From: Clostridium_AW sp040797845
Lineage (GTDB): Bacteria; Bacillota; Clostridia; Clostridiales; Clostridiaceae
Length of the DNA: 64,000 nt
Assembly: GCA_040797845.1 (NCBI GenBank)
Contig: JBFNFA010000006.1
Location: 124,001-188,000, forward strand
Reading direction: 5' to 3'
Below are positions 52,215 to 62,000 of the stretch, piece by piece. The translations under genes were made by a program, and so were the position numbers. The stretch's first letter is position 1, and the number at the start of each line of letters is the position of its first letter. The notes under the pieces are model-generated. The model worked only from the letters and a program-made list of their open reading frames with translations. It did not search any database and was not told where the DNA came from.

Positions 52215-52834
52215 TATGCATACACCTCCTCAATTTTTGATACAGCATCCTTTGTTATAATGAAATTTTCATATTTTAATATGTCATAAACATTCAAGTT
52301 ATTAACAGGAAGTACTTCTACTCCTTCAATATTTCTTGCTGATTTATATACATTTTCATTTGATTCAGCTGTAACAATTAATGTCTTGTTAGCATTAAGT
52401 GCTCCTAACATTTTAACTATTTCTTTAGTTTTTGGAGCTTCTAATTCAAGATTCTCTAATACTATCATTTGATTTTCTTGAACTTTTGAAGTAAGAGCTG
52501 ATTTCATAGCAACTCTTCTCATTGATTTTGGAACTGAAACTCTATAGTCTCTTGGCTTTGGTGCAAACACAACACCACCGTGTATCCATTGAGGTGATCT
52601 TGTTGAACCCTGCCTTGCTCTACCAGTTCCTTTCTGTCTCCATGGTTTGATTCCACCACCAGAAACTTCAGCTCTTGTTTTACTTGATTGTGTTCCTTGT
52701 CTCTTGTTAGCTAATTGAGCTACAACTACTTGATGTAAAGCATATTGATTAACTTCAACACCAAATACGCTATCTGCAAGTTGAATATCTCCAACTTTTT
52801 TTCCTTCTTTATTAAATAATCCTACTGTAGGCAT
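52214..52834 (-). CDS. rplD: Ribosomal protein L4
   Basis: A 206-residue tunnel protein with the start MPTVGLFNKEGKKVGDIQL at ATG 52834 after AAAGGAGG and the internal loop KTRAEVSGGGIKPWRQKGTGRARQGS as a region. In several bacteria L4 represses its own S10 operon; the leader at 53875-54082 could be its target. Confidence 0.98.
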   Translation of the reverse strand: MPTVGLFNKEGKKVGDIQLADSVFGVEVNQYALHQVVVAQLANKRQGTQSSKTRAEVSGGGIKPWRQKGTGRARQGSTRSPQWIHGGVVFAPKPRDYRVSVPKSMRRVAMKSALTSKVQENQMIVLENLELEAPKTKEIVKMLGALNANKTLIVTAESNENVYKSARNIEGVEVLPVNNLNVYDILKYENFIITKDAVSKIEEVYA

Positions 52835-52859
52835 CCTGTATCCTCCTTTCTTCAGCAAT

Positions 52860-53489
52860 TTAAGCTTTTACTGTATTTCTGATTACCACGAATCCTTTGT
52901 TTGGTCCTGGTACTCCGCCTTTTATTAAAATTAAATTCTTTTCAGGAATGATTTTTACAACTTCTAAGTTTAATACTGTTGTATTTACATTTCCCATATG
53001 TCCTGGCATTCTTTTGTTTTTGAATGTTCTTGATGGATCTGAAGATCCCCCCATTGAACCAACTGCTCTATGGAACTTGGAACCGTGGGACATTGGTCCT
53101 CTATGTGCATTCCATCTTTTTATTGTACCTTGGAATCCCTTACCTTTTGAAACTCCTGATACGTCAATTTTTTCTCCAGCCTGGAAAGCATCAGCTTTTA
53201 TTTCCTGACCTACTTCATATTCATTTGAATTTTCAAGCTTAAATTCCTTAAGAACTCTTTTAAATTGAACACCTGCTTTTGCGAAATGTCCTTTTAATGG
53301 CTTGTTAACTAATTTTTCTCTTATTTCTCCAAATCCAACCTGTATTGCTTCATAACCATCTTTTTCAGTTGTTTTCTTCTGAATCACTACACATGGACCT
53401 GCCTCTACTACTGTCACTGGAACTACTCTATTATTCTCATCGAATATTTGAGTCATACCAAGTTTTTTACCTATTATTGCTTTTTTCAT
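52860..53489 (-). CDS. rplC: Ribosomal protein L3
   Basis: A 209-residue protein with MKKAIIGKKLGMTQIFDE at ATG 53489 after GAGGAGGTG, VSKGKGFQGTIKRWNAHRGPMSHGSKFHRAVGSMG as a region and PGPNKGFVVIR. The 76 bases to rpsJ hold two small hairpins (GTAATAG-N5-CTATTAC and GACCGCA-N4-TGTGGTC). Confidence 0.98.
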   Translation of the reverse strand: MKKAIIGKKLGMTQIFDENNRVVPVTVVEAGPCVVIQKKTTEKDGYEAIQVGFGEIREKLVNKPLKGHFAKAGVQFKRVLKEFKLENSNEYEVGQEIKADAFQAGEKIDVSGVSKGKGFQGTIKRWNAHRGPMSHGSKFHRAVGSMGGSSDPSRTFKNKRMPGHMGNVNTTVLNLEVVKIIPEKNLILIKGGVPGPNKGFVVIRNTVKA

Positions 53490-53565
53490 TATATTACACC
53501 TCCTCAACTAATTAGCGGACCACAGAATTGCGGTCATAATAGTCTGTAATAGGCAATCTATTACA

Positions 53566-53874
53566 TTATAATTTTATTTCAATGTCCACTCCTGCTGGTA
53601 AATCTAATCTCATTAATGAATCAACAGTTTTTGGTGATGGACTAATTATATCAATTAGTCTTTTATGTGTTCTAATTTCGAACTGCTCTCTTGAATCTTT
53701 ATATTTATGAGGAGCTCTTAATACTGTAACAACATCTTTTTCTGTTGGTAGTGGAACTGGTCCTGCTACCTTTGCTCCTGATGCTTTAGCAGTTTCTACA
53801 ATTCTTTCAGCAGATTGATCAAGAATTGTATGATCAAATGCTTTTAATCTTATTCTTATTTTTTGTTTTGCCAT
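53566..53874 (-). CDS. rpsJ: Ribosomal protein S10
   Basis: A 102-residue protein with MAKQKIRIRLKAFDH at ATG 53874 after AGGAGGG, and HKYKDSREQFEIRTHKRLIDI. It is the first gene of the S10 operon. A 47-codon open extension upstream lies within the structured leader and is not credited as coding. Confidence 0.98.
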   Translation of the reverse strand: MAKQKIRIRLKAFDHTILDQSAERIVETAKASGAKVAGPVPLPTEKDVVTVLRAPHKYKDSREQFEIRTHKRLIDIISPSPKTVDSLMRLDLPAGVDIEIKL

Positions 53875-53914
53875 TTTAATTTCCCTCCTTTTTCTTGCAC
53901 GCTTTACTTCATAC

Positions 53915-54075
53915 GTACAACAGCGGATGTATTCTGTAAACTGTTCCGGGTGTTGCATATTCTTTCTCACAACTATACCCCACAGAATAACCGTCGCCTG
54001 GTTCAAGACCATCACTAACTCAGCTAAGAATTACCCGGAAGCCCGGCAACCTCTTGCCTCATCGCTGTTATTACA
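53915..54075 (-). ncRNA. Structured S10-operon leader (candidate ribosomal-protein-binding RNA)
   Basis: On the minus strand AACAGCGATG (54060-54069) pairs with CATCCGCTGTT (53919-53929, one bulge), closing a domain of about 150 bases. Inside, TTCCGGGT (plus strand 53944-53951) is complementary to ACCCGGAA (54033-54040). A further 8-bp match, TATTCTGT (plus 53930-53937) with ACAGAATA (53982-53989), crosses the second helix, implying a pseudoknot or two alternative states. Local hairpin GGCAA-GAG-TTGCC also exists. By analogy with S10 leaders elsewhere, L4 could be the ligand. Confidence 0.65.
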
Positions 54076-54088
54076 TTACAACTTCTAT

Positions 54089-54117
54089 AGTATACAATAT
54101 TTCTTTAAATTTGACAA
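54089..54117 (-). promoter_or_regulatory. Promoter of the S10 operon
   Basis: On the minus strand TTGTCA (54112-54117) and TATACT (54089-54094) are spaced by 17 bases, just after the tuf terminator. Transcription would begin near 54082, giving a leader of about 208 bases. Confidence 0.8.
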
Positions 54118-54197
54118 GTGTTTTTTTTCTTTACTTTTATGTTGATTTATTTCACTATAATTCATAAATATAATACATTATGATATGTTATATTTAT

Positions 54198-54229
54198 AAA
54201 AAAGAAGAGTGAACTCACTCTTCTTTTTT
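54198..54229 (-). terminator. Strong terminator of tuf
   Basis: A perfect 15-bp inverted repeat with a 2-base loop (core GAAGAGTGA-GT-TCACTCTTC) flanked by A6 and T6. It separates the str group from the S10 operon and could act on both strands. Confidence 0.93.
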
Positions 54230-54259
54230 ATTATTAACACTGTTAAAACTATAATTAAA

Positions 54260-55453
54260 TTATTCAATTATAGTAGTAACAACTCCTGAACCTACTGTTC
54301 TTCCACCTTCTCTGATCGCGAATCTTAATCCTTCATCCATTGCTATCTGAGTGATTAATTCTACGTTCATGTCGATGTGGTCTCCTGGCATTACCATTTC
54401 TACTCCTTCTGGTAATTTGATTGATCCAGTTACGTCTGTTGTTCTGAAGTAGAACTGTGGTCTGTATCCGTTAAAGAATGGAGTGTGTCTTCCACCTTCT
54501 TCTTTCTTTAATACGTATACTTGACCTACGAATTTTTGGTGTGGTTTTACTGTGTTTGCTGCTGCTAATACTTGACCTCTTTGGATGTCATCTCTCTGTA
54601 CTCCTCTTAATAGAGCTCCGATATTATCTCCAGCCATTGCTTGATCTAGTAACTTTCTGAACATTTCTATTCCTGTTACTACTACCTTCTTCTTTTCTTC
54701 GCTTAATCCTACGATTTCTACTTCGTCTCCTACTTTTAGAACTCCTCTTTCAACTCTTCCAGTTGCAACTGTTCCTCTTCCTGTGATTGTAAATACGTCT
54801 TCTACTGGCATTAAGAATGGTTTGTCAGTTGCTCTTTCTGGTGTTGGGATATAGCTATCTATTGCTGCCATTAAGTTCATTATAGGTTCTGTTGCTGCAT
54901 CATCTGTTGGGTTTTCTAATGCTTTTAATGCTGATCCTACAACAACTGGTGCGTCATCCCCTGGGAAACCATATTCACTTAATAGTTCTCTTACTTCCAT
55001 TTCAACTAATTCTATTAGTTCTGGATCGTCTACCATATCTGCTTTGTTTAAGAATACTACTATATATTCAACTCCAACTCTTGATGCTAGTAGTATATGT
55101 TCTCTTGTTTGTGGCATTGGACCGTCTGCTGCACTTACAACTAAGATCGCTCCATCCATTTGTGCTGCTCCTGTTATCATGTTCTTTACGTAGTCTGCGT
55201 GTCCTGGGCAGTCAACGTGTGCATAGTGTCTGTTTTCTGTTTCGTATTCTACGTGGGATGTGCTGATTGTGATTCCTCTTTCTTTTTCTTCTGGTGCCTT
55301 ATCTATTTGGTCATAGTCGAATGCATCTGCGAATCCCTTGCTTGCTAATACTGTTGTGATTGCTGCTGTTAATGTTGTCTTACCGTGGTCTACGTGTCCT
55401 ATTGTTCCTATATTTACGTGTGGTTTATTTCTTTCAAATTTTAATTTTGCCAT
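54260..55453 (-). CDS. tuf: Elongation factor Tu
   Basis: The 397-residue GTPase that delivers aminoacyl-tRNA. G motifs are GHVDHGKTTL, DCPGHADY, NKADMVDDPE and GSALKALE, and the C-terminal domain ends GRTVGSGVVTTIIE. It follows fusA by 38 bases. A second tuf copy elsewhere in the genome cannot be judged from this window. Confidence 0.99.
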   Translation of the reverse strand: MAKLKFERNKPHVNIGTIGHVDHGKTTLTAAITTVLASKGFADAFDYDQIDKAPEEKERGITISTSHVEYETENRHYAHVDCPGHADYVKNMITGAAQMDGAILVVSAADGPMPQTREHILLASRVGVEYIVVFLNKADMVDDPELIELVEMEVRELLSEYGFPGDDAPVVVGSALKALENPTDDAATEPIMNLMAAIDSYIPTPERATDKPFLMPVEDVFTITGRGTVATGRVERGVLKVGDEVEIVGLSEEKKKVVVTGIEMFRKLLDQAMAGDNIGALLRGVQRDDIQRGQVLAAANTVKPHQKFVGQVYVLKKEEGGRHTPFFNGYRPQFYFRTTDVTGSIKLPEGVEMVMPGDHIDMNVELITQIAMDEGLRFAIREGGRTVGSGVVTTIIE

Positions 55454-55491
55454 TTTTTGTTCCTCCTTTATTTTAAGTTTATTATTTAAAT

Positions 55492-57555
55492 TTATTTATT
55501 TCCAATTACTTTTTCTTGAATGCTCTTTGGCACTTCTTCATAGTGGTCGAACTGCATTGAGTAAGTTCCTCTGCCTTGAGTATTGGATCTTAATACAGTT
55601 GCATAACCAAACATTTCTGAAAGCGGTACAAATGCTCTTATAACTTGTGCTCCTGCTTGCGCTTCCATTCCTTCAATTCTACCTCTTCTTGAGTTAACAT
55701 CACCCATTACGTCTCCCATGTACTCTTCTGGTACAGTTACTTCAACCTTCATCATAGGTTCAAGTAATACTGGGTCTGCTTTAGACATAGCATTTTTAAA
55801 CGCCATGGAACCCGCAATTTTAAATGACATTTCTGATGAGTCAACGTCATGGTATGATCCATCAAATAATCTAATCTTAAAGTTGATAACTGGGTATCCC
55901 GCAACTACACCGCTATTAGAAGCTTCTTGAATACCATTGTCGATTGCTGGGATATATTCTCTTGGAACAACCCCTCCAACAATAGCATTTTCAAATACAT
56001 ATTCTCCTTCGTGTGGCATAATTTCGATCCAGCAGTGTCCGTACTGTCCACGTCCACCAGACTGTCTAACATACTTACCTTCTGCTTTAACAGCCTTTTT
56101 AACTGTTTCTTTATAAGCAACCTGTGGTTGACCTACGTTACATTCAACCTTAAATTCTCTTATAAGTCTATCTACAATTATCTCAAGGTGAAGCTCTCCC
56201 ATACCCGCTATAATTGTTTGACCAGTTTCCTGATCTGTATATGTCTTAAATGTTGGATCTTCTTCAGCAAGTTTTGCTAATGCAACTCCCATCTTTTCCT
56301 GACCAGCTTTTGATTTTGGCTCTATAGCAACATGGATAACTGGTTCTGGGAATTCCATGTTTTCAAGAATTATTGGATCCTTTTCGTCACATAAAGTGTC
56401 TCCAGTTGTAGTATCTTTTAATCCAACAACTGCACCTAAGTCTCCTGCACATAATTCTTCAATTTCTTCTCTGTGATTAGCATGCATTCTTACTATTCTA
56501 CCAACTCTTTCTTTCTTACCTTTTGTAGAGTTATAAACATAAGTACCGCTCTTAATAACTCCTGAGTATACTCTTACGAAAGCAAGTTTTCCTATGAATG
56601 GGTCAGTAGCAATCTTGAATGCTAATGTTGACATAGCTTCTTCATCTGATGATTTTCTTTCTAAATCCTCTCCATTATCTGGGTCAGTACCCTTTACTGG
56701 AGGAATATCTATTGGTGATGGCATGTATTTTATTATAGAATCAATCATTGCCTGAACACCTTTGTTTTTATATGAGGAACCACAAATTACTGGAACTATT
56801 TTGTTAGCTATAACACCTTTTCTTAATGCAGCTTCTAGTTCATCAACTGTAATTTCTTCACCCTCTAAATATTTCATCATTAAATCTTCATCTAATTCAA
56901 CTATAGCTTCTATCATAGCAGCTCTGTATTCTTCAACTTGATCTACCATATCTTCTGGAATATCTGTTGCTTTTGTTGATGTCCCAAGATCATCTACATA
57001 AATTACTGCTTCATTTTTTATTAAATCAACGTATCCTTTGAAGTAATCTTCTTTACCTATAGGAAGTTGAATTGGAACTGCATTGGTCTTTAATCTTTCT
57101 CTCATCATATTAACAACTCTGAAGAAGTCAGCTCCTACTATATCCATCTTATTTACATAAGCCATTCTTGGAACTCCGTATTTGTCTGCCTGTCTCCAAA
57201 CTGTTTCAGTCTGAGGTTCAACCCCACCTTTTGCTGTTAATACTGTTACAGCACCATCTAATACTCTTAGTGATCTTTCAACTTCAACTGTAAAGTCTAC
57301 GTGTCCTGGTGTGTCGATAACGTTTATTACGTGATCTTTCCACATACATGTTGTTGCTGCTGAAGTAATTGTTATACCTCTTTCTTGCTCCTGAACCATC
57401 CAGTCCATAGTAGCAGCACCTTCATGCACTTCTCCTAATTTATGTGTTTTACCTGTATAGAATAGAATACGTTCTGTTGTAGTAGTTTTACCTGCGTCTA
57501 TATGTGCCATTATACCTATATTACGGAACCTATCTAACGGATATTGTCTTGCCAC
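55492..57555 (-). CDS. fusA: Elongation factor G
   Basis: The 687-residue translocase. It has G motifs AHIDAGKTTTTERIL, DTPGHVDF and NKMDIVGADF, then domains II to V with the domain IV loop RGQYGHCWIEI. It starts ATG after GAGGAGG. A perfect 14-bp hairpin lies between it and rpsG. Confidence 0.99.
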   Translation of the reverse strand: MARQYPLDRFRNIGIMAHIDAGKTTTTERILFYTGKTHKLGEVHEGAATMDWMVQEQERGITITSAATTCMWKDHVINVIDTPGHVDFTVEVERSLRVLDGAVTVLTAKGGVEPQTETVWRQADKYGVPRMAYVNKMDIVGADFFRVVNMMRERLKTNAVPIQLPIGKEDYFKGYVDLIKNEAVIYVDDLGTSTKATDIPEDMVDQVEEYRAAMIEAIVELDEDLMMKYLEGEEITVDELEAALRKGVIANKIVPVICGSSYKNKGVQAMIDSIIKYMPSPIDIPPVKGTDPDNGEDLERKSSDEEAMSTLAFKIATDPFIGKLAFVRVYSGVIKSGTYVYNSTKGKKERVGRIVRMHANHREEIEELCAGDLGAVVGLKDTTTGDTLCDEKDPIILENMEFPEPVIHVAIEPKSKAGQEKMGVALAKLAEEDPTFKTYTDQETGQTIIAGMGELHLEIIVDRLIREFKVECNVGQPQVAYKETVKKAVKAEGKYVRQSGGRGQYGHCWIEIMPHEGEYVFENAIVGGVVPREYIPAIDNGIQEASNSGVVAGYPVINFKIRLFDGSYHDVDSSEMSFKIAGSMAFKNAMSKADPVLLEPMMKVEVTVPEEYMGDVMGDVNSRRGRIEGMEAQAGAQVIRAFVPLSEMFGYATVLRSNTQGRGTYSMQFDHYEEVPKSIQEKVIGNK

Positions 57556-57604
57556 TAATGTTTCCTCCTCTCAAACTACGAATAGTTTAATTATAAAATT
57601 TGAG

Positions 57605-57636
57605 AAAACTGTTTTGGTACACACCAAAACAGTTTT
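57605..57636 (-). repeat. Perfect 14-bp hairpin between rpsG and fusA
   Basis: AAAACTGTTTTGGT (57605-57618) and its complement (57623-57636) flank a 4-base loop, five bases after the rpsG stop codon. The tail CTCAAATTTTATAATT is only weakly T-rich, so it may set the ratio of fusA-tuf to rpsL-rpsG mRNA rather than end transcription. Confidence 0.7.
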
Positions 57637-57640
57637 AATA

Positions 57641-58111
57641 TTAATATCTGTAATGTGCAAAAGCTTTGTTTGCTTCAGCCATCTTATGAGTATCTTCTCT
57701 TTTCTTAACAGCTGTTCCTGTATTATTGGCTGCATCCATGAGTTCACCTGCAAGTCTTTCTCTCATGTATTTTTCGCCTCTTTTTCTTGCAGCGTCTAGC
57801 ATCCATCTAATACCAAGAGTCTGTCTTCTCTCTGGTCTTACTTCGATTGGCACTTGATATGTAGCACCACCGATTCTTCTTGCTTTTACTTCAAGTAATG
57901 GCATTACATTGTTCATAGCTTCTTCGAATACTTCCATTGCATCTTTACCAGTTTTTTCTGATATTATATCAAACGCACTGTAGCAAACCTTTTGAGCTAC
58001 ACCTTTTTTACCATCAACCATTAAATTATTTATAAATTTAGTTACAATTTTACTATTGTACACTGGATCTGGTAATACATCTCTTTTACCTATATGTCCT
58101 TTTCTTGGCAC
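57641..58111 (-). CDS. rpsG: Ribosomal protein S7
   Basis: A 156-residue 3'-domain assembly protein. The start is GTG 58111 (VPRKGHIGKRDVLPDPVYNS) after AAGGAGGGA; 21 upstream codons are rejected. It has RRIGGATYQVPIEVRPERRQTLGIRW as a region and ends NKAFAHYRY. A 160-base spacer lies before it, after rpsL. Confidence 0.98.
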   Translation of the reverse strand: MPRKGHIGKRDVLPDPVYNSKIVTKFINNLMVDGKKGVAQKVCYSAFDIISEKTGKDAMEVFEEAMNNVMPLLEVKARRIGGATYQVPIEVRPERRQTLGIRWMLDAARKRGEKYMRERLAGELMDAANNTGTAVKKREDTHKMAEANKAFAHYRY

Positions 58112-58271
58112 TTTTCTTCCCTCCTTAACATAATTCAAATTTAAGTTCATCGGTACTCGGTTTTTCAACCGCAAAGCGCTTTGTACTTCTGCAAAATATT
58201 ATACTAATGAATATATATAAATGCCGAAGACACAGCACCATTTTCAAACCTTAAGTTAAATTATTACCTAA

Positions 58272-58649
58272 TTATTTTTTCTTTGGTCTCTTAGCACCGT
58301 ACTTTGATCTGCTCTGCATTCTGTTAGCCACTCCAGCTGAGTCTAATGCACCTCTAACAATGTGATATCTAACACCTGGAAGGTCTTTAACTCTTCCACC
58401 TCTTATTAGAACAACACTATGTTCTTGTAAGTTGTGTCCTATACCTGGAATGTACGCAGATACTTCGTAACCATTTGTAAGTCTTACTCTGGCAACTTTT
58501 CTTAACGCAGAGTTTGGCTTCTTTGGTGTACTAGTTTTTACTACTGTACATACTCCTCTTTTTTGAGGACACTGTCTTAATGCTGGTGCTGCGGATTGCT
58601 CCTTAATTGTCTTTCTGCCTTTTCTAACTAATTGGCTAATTGTTGGCAT
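58272..58649 (-). CDS. rpsL: Ribosomal protein S12
   Basis: A 125-residue decoding-centre protein with CTVVKTSTPKKPNSALRKV and GGRVKDLPGVRYHIVRG. The lysines whose replacement gives streptomycin resistance (TPKKPNS and RVKDLPG) are wild type. Confidence 0.98.
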   Translation of the reverse strand: MPTISQLVRKGRKTIKEQSAAPALRQCPQKRGVCTVVKTSTPKKPNSALRKVARVRLTNGYEVSAYIPGIGHNLQEHSVVLIRGGRVKDLPGVRYHIVRGALDSAGVANRMQSRSKYGAKRPKKK

Positions 58650-58703
58650 ATTTACACCTCCTCAGTATAATATAAAAAATCTATTAAAAAATTTCTTATA
58701 AGC

Positions 58704-58946
58704 TTATTCATTTATGATAACAGCTGTCGCTGCTCCCACATCGATACCACAAAGTCTTCCTAGTTCCTTCATAGTATCTACAAGTATAATTTCAAGGGAA
58801 TTTTCTTCGGCAGCACTTTTTATTTGGTCATATATCTTTATATCTGCATCTTTTGCTACATAAACAGTTTTACCACTGCCATTCTTGATAGCTTTTAAAG
58901 ATTGCTTCAATCCCACAACCTTTTTTCCTTCAAGTCTGTCGAGCAC
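58704..58946 (-). CDS. L7Ae-family ribosomal protein (YbxF-like)
   Basis: An 80-residue L7Ae/L30e-fold kink-turn-binding protein with KKVVGLKQSLKAI, GKTVYVAKDADIKIYD and GRLCGIDVGAATAVII. It opens the str operon in Firmicutes; its role is kink-turn RNA binding, of unclear function. It starts ATG after GGGGGG, behind its own promoter. Confidence 0.93.
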   Translation of the reverse strand: MLDRLEGKKVVGLKQSLKAIKNGSGKTVYVAKDADIKIYDQIKSAAEENSLEIILVDTMKELGRLCGIDVGAATAVIINE

Positions 58947-58974
58947 TTCTGTTCCCCCCTAAAAATATTATACA

Positions 58975-58999
58975 GAGACAAAGCCAAAGGCTCTGTCTC
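58975..58999 (-). other. 5' leader hairpin of the str operon
   Basis: On the minus strand GAGACAGAGCC-TTT-GGCTTTGTCTC forms an 11-bp stem with one G-U pair, ahead of a moderately T-rich stretch and the ribosome site of the L7Ae gene. It could be an attenuator or protein-binding leader. Confidence 0.55.
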
Positions 59000-59020
59000 C
59001 TTCTACAAACACACAGAAGT

Positions 59021-59049
59021 ATTTTATCATCTTAATGTTATCCTGTCAA
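59021..59049 (-). promoter_or_regulatory. Promoter of the str operon
   Basis: On the minus strand TTGACA (59044-59049), a 17-base spacer and TAAAAT (59021-59026) lie just after the rpoC stop codon. Transcription would start near 59014, about 68 bases before the L7Ae gene. Confidence 0.85.
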
Positions 59050-59053
59050 TAAA

Positions 59054-62000
59054 TTAAACTTCTATTTCTTCATCTAATTCTGCATTTAAAGATTCAATAT
59101 TTTCCATATCTTCATCTTTTTCTGTGTTAATTCTTATTGATCTATATCTAGTCATACCTGTTCCTGCTGGAATCAGTTTACCTATGATTACATTTTCTTT
59201 TAGTCCTAATAAAGGATCAATTTTTCCTTTTATTGCTGCATCTGTTAGTACTCTTGTTGTCTCTTGGAAAGATGCTGCAGATAAGAAAGATTCTGTAGCT
59301 AAGGAAGCTTTTGTTATTCCTAGCAATGCTATTCTTCCTCTAGCTAATTCTCCACCTATCGCTTCTACCTTTTCATTTTCCTCATTAAAATCGAAAATGT
59401 CGATCATAGTTCCTGGTAGTAACTCTGTATCTCCAGATTCTTCTATCTTAACTTTTCTCGTCATTTGTCTTATAACTACTTCAAGATGCTTATCATTTAT
59501 ATCAACACCCTGTAGTCTATAAACTTTTTGAACTTCTGATAAAAGATAATTCTTAACGCCATTTACTCCCTTTATTCTTATGATATCATGTGGATTAACT
59601 GATCCTTCTGTTATTTCATCTCCAGCATTTATCACTTCTCCATTAGATACCTTAAGTCTTGAACCAAATGGAATGTCATAACTTGACTCTTCACCTGATT
59701 CGTTAATTACAACTACAGTTCTCTTTTTCTTAGTTTCTTCAATTCTTACCGTTCCTGCATTCTCTGAAACTATAGCTAACCCTTTTGGTTTTCTCGCTTC
59801 AAATAATTCCTCAACTCTTGGAAGACCTTGAGTTATGTCGGCACCTGCAACTCCCCCTGTATGGAAAGTTCTCATTGTAAGCTGAGTACCAGGTTCTCCT
59901 ATACTTTGTGCAGCTATTATACCAACAGATTCTCCTATATTAATTTTTTCAGCACTAGCCATATTCATTCCATAACATTTAGAGCAAACCCCGTGTTTAG
60001 ATTTACATGTAAACACAGATCTTATCCTAACTTTTGTTACTCCTGCTTCTTCTATAACATCTGCTGTTTTAGAATCAATATATTTATCCTTTTCTATAAT
60101 AACTTCTCCTGTGGAAGGATCTAATATATCCTCTCCAGAATATCTTCCATGTAACCTTTCAGCTAATGTTTCAATAACTTCATTTCCTTCTTTGATTACA
60201 GAAACTTCAAAGCCTTCTTTAGTTCCACAATCTTCTTCTCTAACTATAACGTCTTGGCTAACATCAACTAGCCTTCTTGTTAAGTAACCTGAGTCAGCAG
60301 TCTTTAAAGCTGTATCGGCATTACCCTTTCTAGCTCCGTGAGTTGATATAAAATACTCTAAAACGTCAAGACCTTCTCTAAAGGATGATCTTATTGGCAA
60401 CTCGATAATCTTACCTGAAGGATTTGCCATAAGTCCTCTCATACCTGCTAGCTGCTTAATCTGGCTCTTAGAACCTCTGGCTCCAGAGTCCGCCATCATA
60501 AATATTGGGTTATAGTTATCTAAGTTGGTCATAAGAGCGTCTGCGATTTCATCTGTTGTCTTAGTCCATTTTTCTATAACTCTTTCATATCTTTCATCTT
60601 CAGATATAAATCCTCTTCTATACATCTTTTCGATTTTGTTTACTGCATCATCAGCTTCTGCTAATAGTCTCTTTTTATCTTCCGGAACTACCATATCCTC
60701 AGTAGCAACTGTTATAGCTCCTATAGTGGAATAGTGGTATCCTTTAGCTTTTATATTATCCAACATAATAGACGTCTTAGTTGGACCGTGTTTCATATAA
60801 CACTTATTAATTATCTTACCTAAAGCTGACTTGTTAACTAAGAAATCTACTTCTAATTTAAATTCATTTTCAGGCTTACTTCTATCTATAAATCCTAAAT
60901 CCTGAGGTATTGACTCATTAAATATTAATTTCCCTGGGGTAGTATCAATTATTCCGTATACAGTTTCCCCATCTTTTTCTTTTACAATTTTTACTTTTAT
61001 ATTTGAATGTATTGCAACTGCACCAACTTGATATGCCATTATAGCTTCATCAGATGATGAGAATACAGGAATTCTTTCCCCTGGATTTGATTCCTTACCT
61101 AATGTTAAGTAATAGGATCCTAAAACCATATCCTGGGTAGGAACTACAACTGGTTTACCATCTGAAGGCTTTAAAATATTGTGAGCTGCTAACATTAAAA
61201 ATCTAGCTTCAGCTTGAGCTTCAACGGACAATGGTACGTGTACCGCCATCTGGTCACCATCAAAGTCTGCGTTATATGCAGTACATGATAATGGATGAAG
61301 CTTTATAGCTCTACCTTCAACTAATACAGGTTGGAATGCTTGAATTCCTAGTCTGTGTAGGGTAGGGGCACGGTTTAAAAGTACAGGATGATCAGATATT
61401 ACTTCTTCTAATACGTCCCAAACTTGAGGTTGAACTCTTTCAACCATTCTCTTTGCACTTTTTATGTTATGGGCCAAGCCACCTTCTACTAATTTCTTCA
61501 TAACAAATGGTTTGAATAACTCAAGAGCCATCTCTTTAGGAAGACCGCATTGATACATTTTTAATTCAGGTCCTACAACTATAACTGAACGTCCTGAGTA
61601 GTCAACACGTTTTCCAAGTAAGTTTTGTCTAAATCTTCCTTGTTTACCCTTTAACATATCTGATAAGGACTTTAATGGTCTATTTCCCGGTCCTGTAACA
61701 GGTCTTCCTCTTCTTCCGTTGTCTATAAGAGCGTCTACAGCTTCCTGTAACATTCTTTTTTCATTTCTTACAATTATATCTGGCGCTCCTAAATCTAGAA
61801 GTTTCTTAAGTCTGTTATTTCTATTTATAACTCTTCTATATAAATCATTTAAATCAGAAGTAGCAAACCTTCCTCCATCTAGCTGAACCATAGGTCTTAA
61901 ATCTGGTGGGATTACTGGTATAACATCAATAATCATCCAGTCAGGTCTATTACCTGACTTTCTAAAGGATTCAGCTACTTCTAATCTTCTTATGATTCTT

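Noticed and set aside
53875..54015. 47-codon N-terminal extension of S10
   Set aside because: S10 proteins start at MAKQKIRIRL with the AGGAGG site at 53874; the extension lies in a base-paired leader.
54892..55348. Leucine-rich plus-strand reading frames opposite tuf
   Set aside because: They mirror the highly biased codons of tuf on the other strand; no ribosome site and no protein-like composition.
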